Part shown: positions 60,427 through 61,956 of the stretch, in pieces | How positions within the stretch are numbered: the first letter of the stretch is position 1 | Layout: each line of letters opens with the position of its first letter | DNA from: Solirubrobacteraceae bacterium | Lineage (GTDB): Bacteria; Actinomycetota; Thermoleophilia; Solirubrobacterales; Solirubrobacteraceae | Length of the DNA: 61,956 bases | NCBI GenBank assembly: GCA_030447785.1 | Contig: JAUJOF010000001.1 | Location: forward strand, 79,691-141,646 | Reading direction: 5' to 3' | The notes under the pieces: model-generated | What the model was told of the DNA's origin: nothing | What the model saw: only the letters and a program-made list of their open reading frames with translations | The model's database searches: none | Translations under genes and position numbers: made by a program

Positions 60427-61450
60427 GGATGGCGACGGCGGCCCCGATGGCCGCCGGAGGCGATCGCCCACGGACCTCGCGGGCGGCGCGACGGGGTCGG
60501 GGGGGCGCGGGCGAACCCTGGCGGTCGCCGGCGCGCTCATCTCCGTGGCGACCGTCGCCGGGGTGGTGTGGTGGGCGCTCCAGCAGGAGGCCCCCGAGCT
60601 GCCCGCGACCACCGGCGAGTTCGTCGCGCTGGGCGCGGCCGTGCTGCTGTACTTCGCCGCCTGCGCCGTGCGCGCCGAGCGCTGGCTGGCGCTGATGCGC
60701 CGCAACGGTGGCCACCCGCTGCGCCGGGACATGTACGGGCTGACCGCGGTGGGCTACACGGGCAACAACGTGCTGCCCGCTCGCGCGGGTGACGCGCTGC
60801 GCGTGGTCTTGCTCCATCCGCGCGTGGACAGCGACCGGCGCACCATCATCGGCACGCTGCTGGTCGAGCGGGTGCTGGACGTCGCCGTGCTGGCCACGCT
60901 GTTCTTCGTGCTGGCCTTCGGCGCGCTGCAGGGGATCGAGGTGCCCGCGGGCGGGCGTGTGGCACTGGGCCTGGGCCTGGTCGCCCTCGCGCTGGCCGGC
61001 GGGGCGGTGGCGTGGTGGCTGCTGCGTCGCAGCGGGCGGGCTGCGCGCCTGCGCGCTTTCGTGGTGCCCATGCTCACCGCGCTGACCCGCCTGCGCGGGC
61101 GCCACCTGGTCGAGGTGATGGCCTTCAGCGTCGTGGTGTGGGCCCTGGAGGTCGGGGCCTGGTGGGCCACCGGCCTGGCCTCGGGCCTGGACGTCGGCCT
61201 GCTGGAGGCCGGGTTCATCCTCGCGCTGTCGTCCATGGTCGTGCTCATCCCCTCCGGGCCCGGATACGCGGGTACGCTGGACGCGGCCGTCATCCTGGCC
61301 ACCCAAGCTTTGGGGCGCAGCGCGTCGGCCGGCCTGTCCTACCTGCTGCTGCTGCGCTTCGTGATCATGGTGCCGATCACCGCCGCGGGACTCCTCGCGC
61401 TGCTCGTGCGCTACGGGGGCCGGCGGGGGCTGGCCGCCGCCCGCGCGTGA
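60398..61450 (+). CDS. LPG-synthase-TM (UPF0104/AglD-like) membrane protein, putative flippase
   Basis: A 350-residue protein with a charged ~38-residue N-terminus and about eight helices. Family features are ERWLALMRRNGGHPLRR, the YTGNNVLPARAGDALRVVLL block and SSMVVLIPSGPGYAGTLDAA. Proteins of this type are implicated in lipid-linked sugar flipping or transfer next to GtrB-like genes. It overlaps the preceding gene by 29 bp and shares the next start codon region (GTGA). Confidence 0.82.
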   Translation: MSQSASPSLRDGDGGPDGRRRRSPTDLAGGATGSGGRGRTLAVAGALISVATVAGVVWWALQQEAPELPATTGEFVALGAAVLLYFAACAVRAERWLALMRRNGGHPLRRDMYGLTAVGYTGNNVLPARAGDALRVVLLHPRVDSDRRTIIGTLLVERVLDVAVLATLFFVLAFGALQGIEVPAGGRVALGLGLVALALAGGAVAWWLLRRSGRAARLRAFVVPMLTALTRLRGRHLVEVMAFSVVVWALEVGAWWATGLASGLDVGLLEAGFILALSSMVVLIPSGPGYAGTLDAAVILATQALGRSASAGLSYLLLLRFVIMVPITAAGLLALLVRYGGRRGLAAARA

Positions 61451-61956
61451 GGGTCGCCGTGCTGGGGGCCGGCGTGGCCGGTCTGACCTGCGCGCTGCGC
61501 CTGGCGCAGGCCGGGCATGGCGTGGACGTCCTCGAGCGCTGGCCGGGCCTGGGAGGCCAGGCGGCCACGCTGGACGTCGGCGGCGGCCACCTGCTCGAGC
61601 GCTACTACCACCACTGGTTCACCTCCGACCGTCACATCGTCGGGCTGTGCGAGGAGCTCGGCGTGGCCGGCACGATCGAGTGGCGCCCCTCGTCGGTGGC
61701 CTTCTTCGTGGACGGCGCCTCGCGGCCGTTCACCACGCCGCTGGACCTGCTGCGCTTCACGCCGCTGTCGCCGCCGGCGCGGCTGCGCATGGGGGTGGCG
61801 GTGGTGCGCCTGCAACGCGCGGGACGCGACGTCTCGGCCTACGAGGGCGAGACCGCGCGCGCGTGGATCGAGCGAGAGATGGGCGCCCAGGCCTGGGCCA
61901 AGGTGTGGGGGCCGCTGCTGCGCGGGAAGTTCGGCGCCCGCGCCGACCAGATCTCG
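61447..61956 (+). CDS. FAD-dependent NAD(P)-binding oxidoreductase (protoporphyrinogen oxidase/UDP-Gal mutase-like), 3' end outside window
   Basis: The first 170 residues only. The dinucleotide motif AVLGAGVAGLTCALRLAQAG opens the protein and is followed by GLGGQAATLDVGGGHLLERY, HHWFTSDRHIVGLCEELG and an acidic helical region. This is the amine-oxidase/PPO-like group that is common in glycan loci, where members desaturate, epimerise or mutate sugars or lipids. The frame is open to the window edge. GTG start coupled to the flippase-like gene. Confidence 0.8.
   Translation, partial: MRVAVLGAGVAGLTCALRLAQAGHGVDVLERWPGLGGQAATLDVGGGHLLERYYHHWFTSDRHIVGLCEELGVAGTIEWRPSSVAFFVDGASRPFTTPLDLLRFTPLSPPARLRMGVAVVRLQRAGRDVSAYEGETARAWIEREMGAQAWAKVWGPLLRGKFGARADQIS

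Noticed and set aside
57205-60732. A 1175-codon open frame on the minus strand spanning several genes
   Set aside because: Only its last 309 codons (the methyltransferase) look like a real protein; the rest is Arg/Gly/Ala-rich sequence antisense to, or out of frame with, genes that have clear motifs.

Overview
The window is a very GC-rich (roughly three quarters G+C), densely packed stretch of bacterial chromosome. GTG starts, 4-bp ATGA/GTGA gene overlaps, a Fur-catalase pair, a large acyl-CoA carboxylase/mutase set, a NhaA-DsbA fusion and a MoaD-MoaE fusion all point to an actinobacterium. The mix (GH15 glucan hydrolase, DUF892 protein with duplicated tail, small proteins of actinobacterial type) suggests the Thermoleophilia/Solirubrobacterales side, but that placement is inference. 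No rRNA, tRNA, CRISPR array, transposase or phage gene was recognised.

Layout. 1-2 kb: end of a cobalamin cluster (cobD, cobC). 2-4 kb: a membrane glycosyltransferase and an interrupted lipoprotein gene. 4.1-11.6 kb (minus strand): ureABC-FGD, a urea transporter and, 19 bp further on, a biotin-dependent acyl-CoA carboxylase alpha chain; there is no ureE and UreG carries a His-rich tail. 11.9-17.3 kb (minus): an assimilatory sulfate operon, sir-cysH-tauE-cysD-cysN. 17.4-24.1 kb (plus): PQQ-type sugar dehydrogenase lipoprotein, DUF892 protein, NhaA-DsbA, a carboxylase-epsilon-like small protein, a PAS-GAF-PP2C phosphatase and a PGPGW membrane protein. 24.2-34.4 kb: propionyl-CoA carboxylase beta chain with an MFS exporter, GH15 hydrolase, SRPBCC protein, DUF2269 protein, catalase with its Fur regulator, a methylmalonyl-CoA mutase-type large subunit and a small Cys-Cys protein. 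34.5-38.6 kb: HtrA, MoxR, DUF58 and VWA genes in one overlapping operon. 38.6-42.1 kb: moaX-selA-selB (molybdopterin and selenocysteine). 42.2-43.7 kb: a VapBC module, ferritin and a divergent Cys-rich small gene sharing an IdeR-like iron box. 43.8 kb to the end: an exopolysaccharide/surface-glycan locus with UDP-xylose synthase, polyprenyl sugar transferase, a Wzm/Wzt exporter, several glycosyltransferases, a methyltransferase, membrane mannosyltransferase-like proteins and a flippase-like protein. It is interrupted by a truncated antitoxin with VapC, a lipoprotein, a decayed gene and an Uma2 nuclease.

Two properties run through the whole window. Many genes have a TAnnnT hexamer 6-9 nt before the start codon and no Shine-Dalgarno, which suggests leaderless transcripts; in two places the hexamer begins with the TAG stop of the previous gene. 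At least eleven single-base frame breaks lie in otherwise well-conserved genes (cysD, catalase, selB, moxR, GH15, PP2C), mostly in G/C runs, so uncorrected long-read or assembly error is more likely than gene death.
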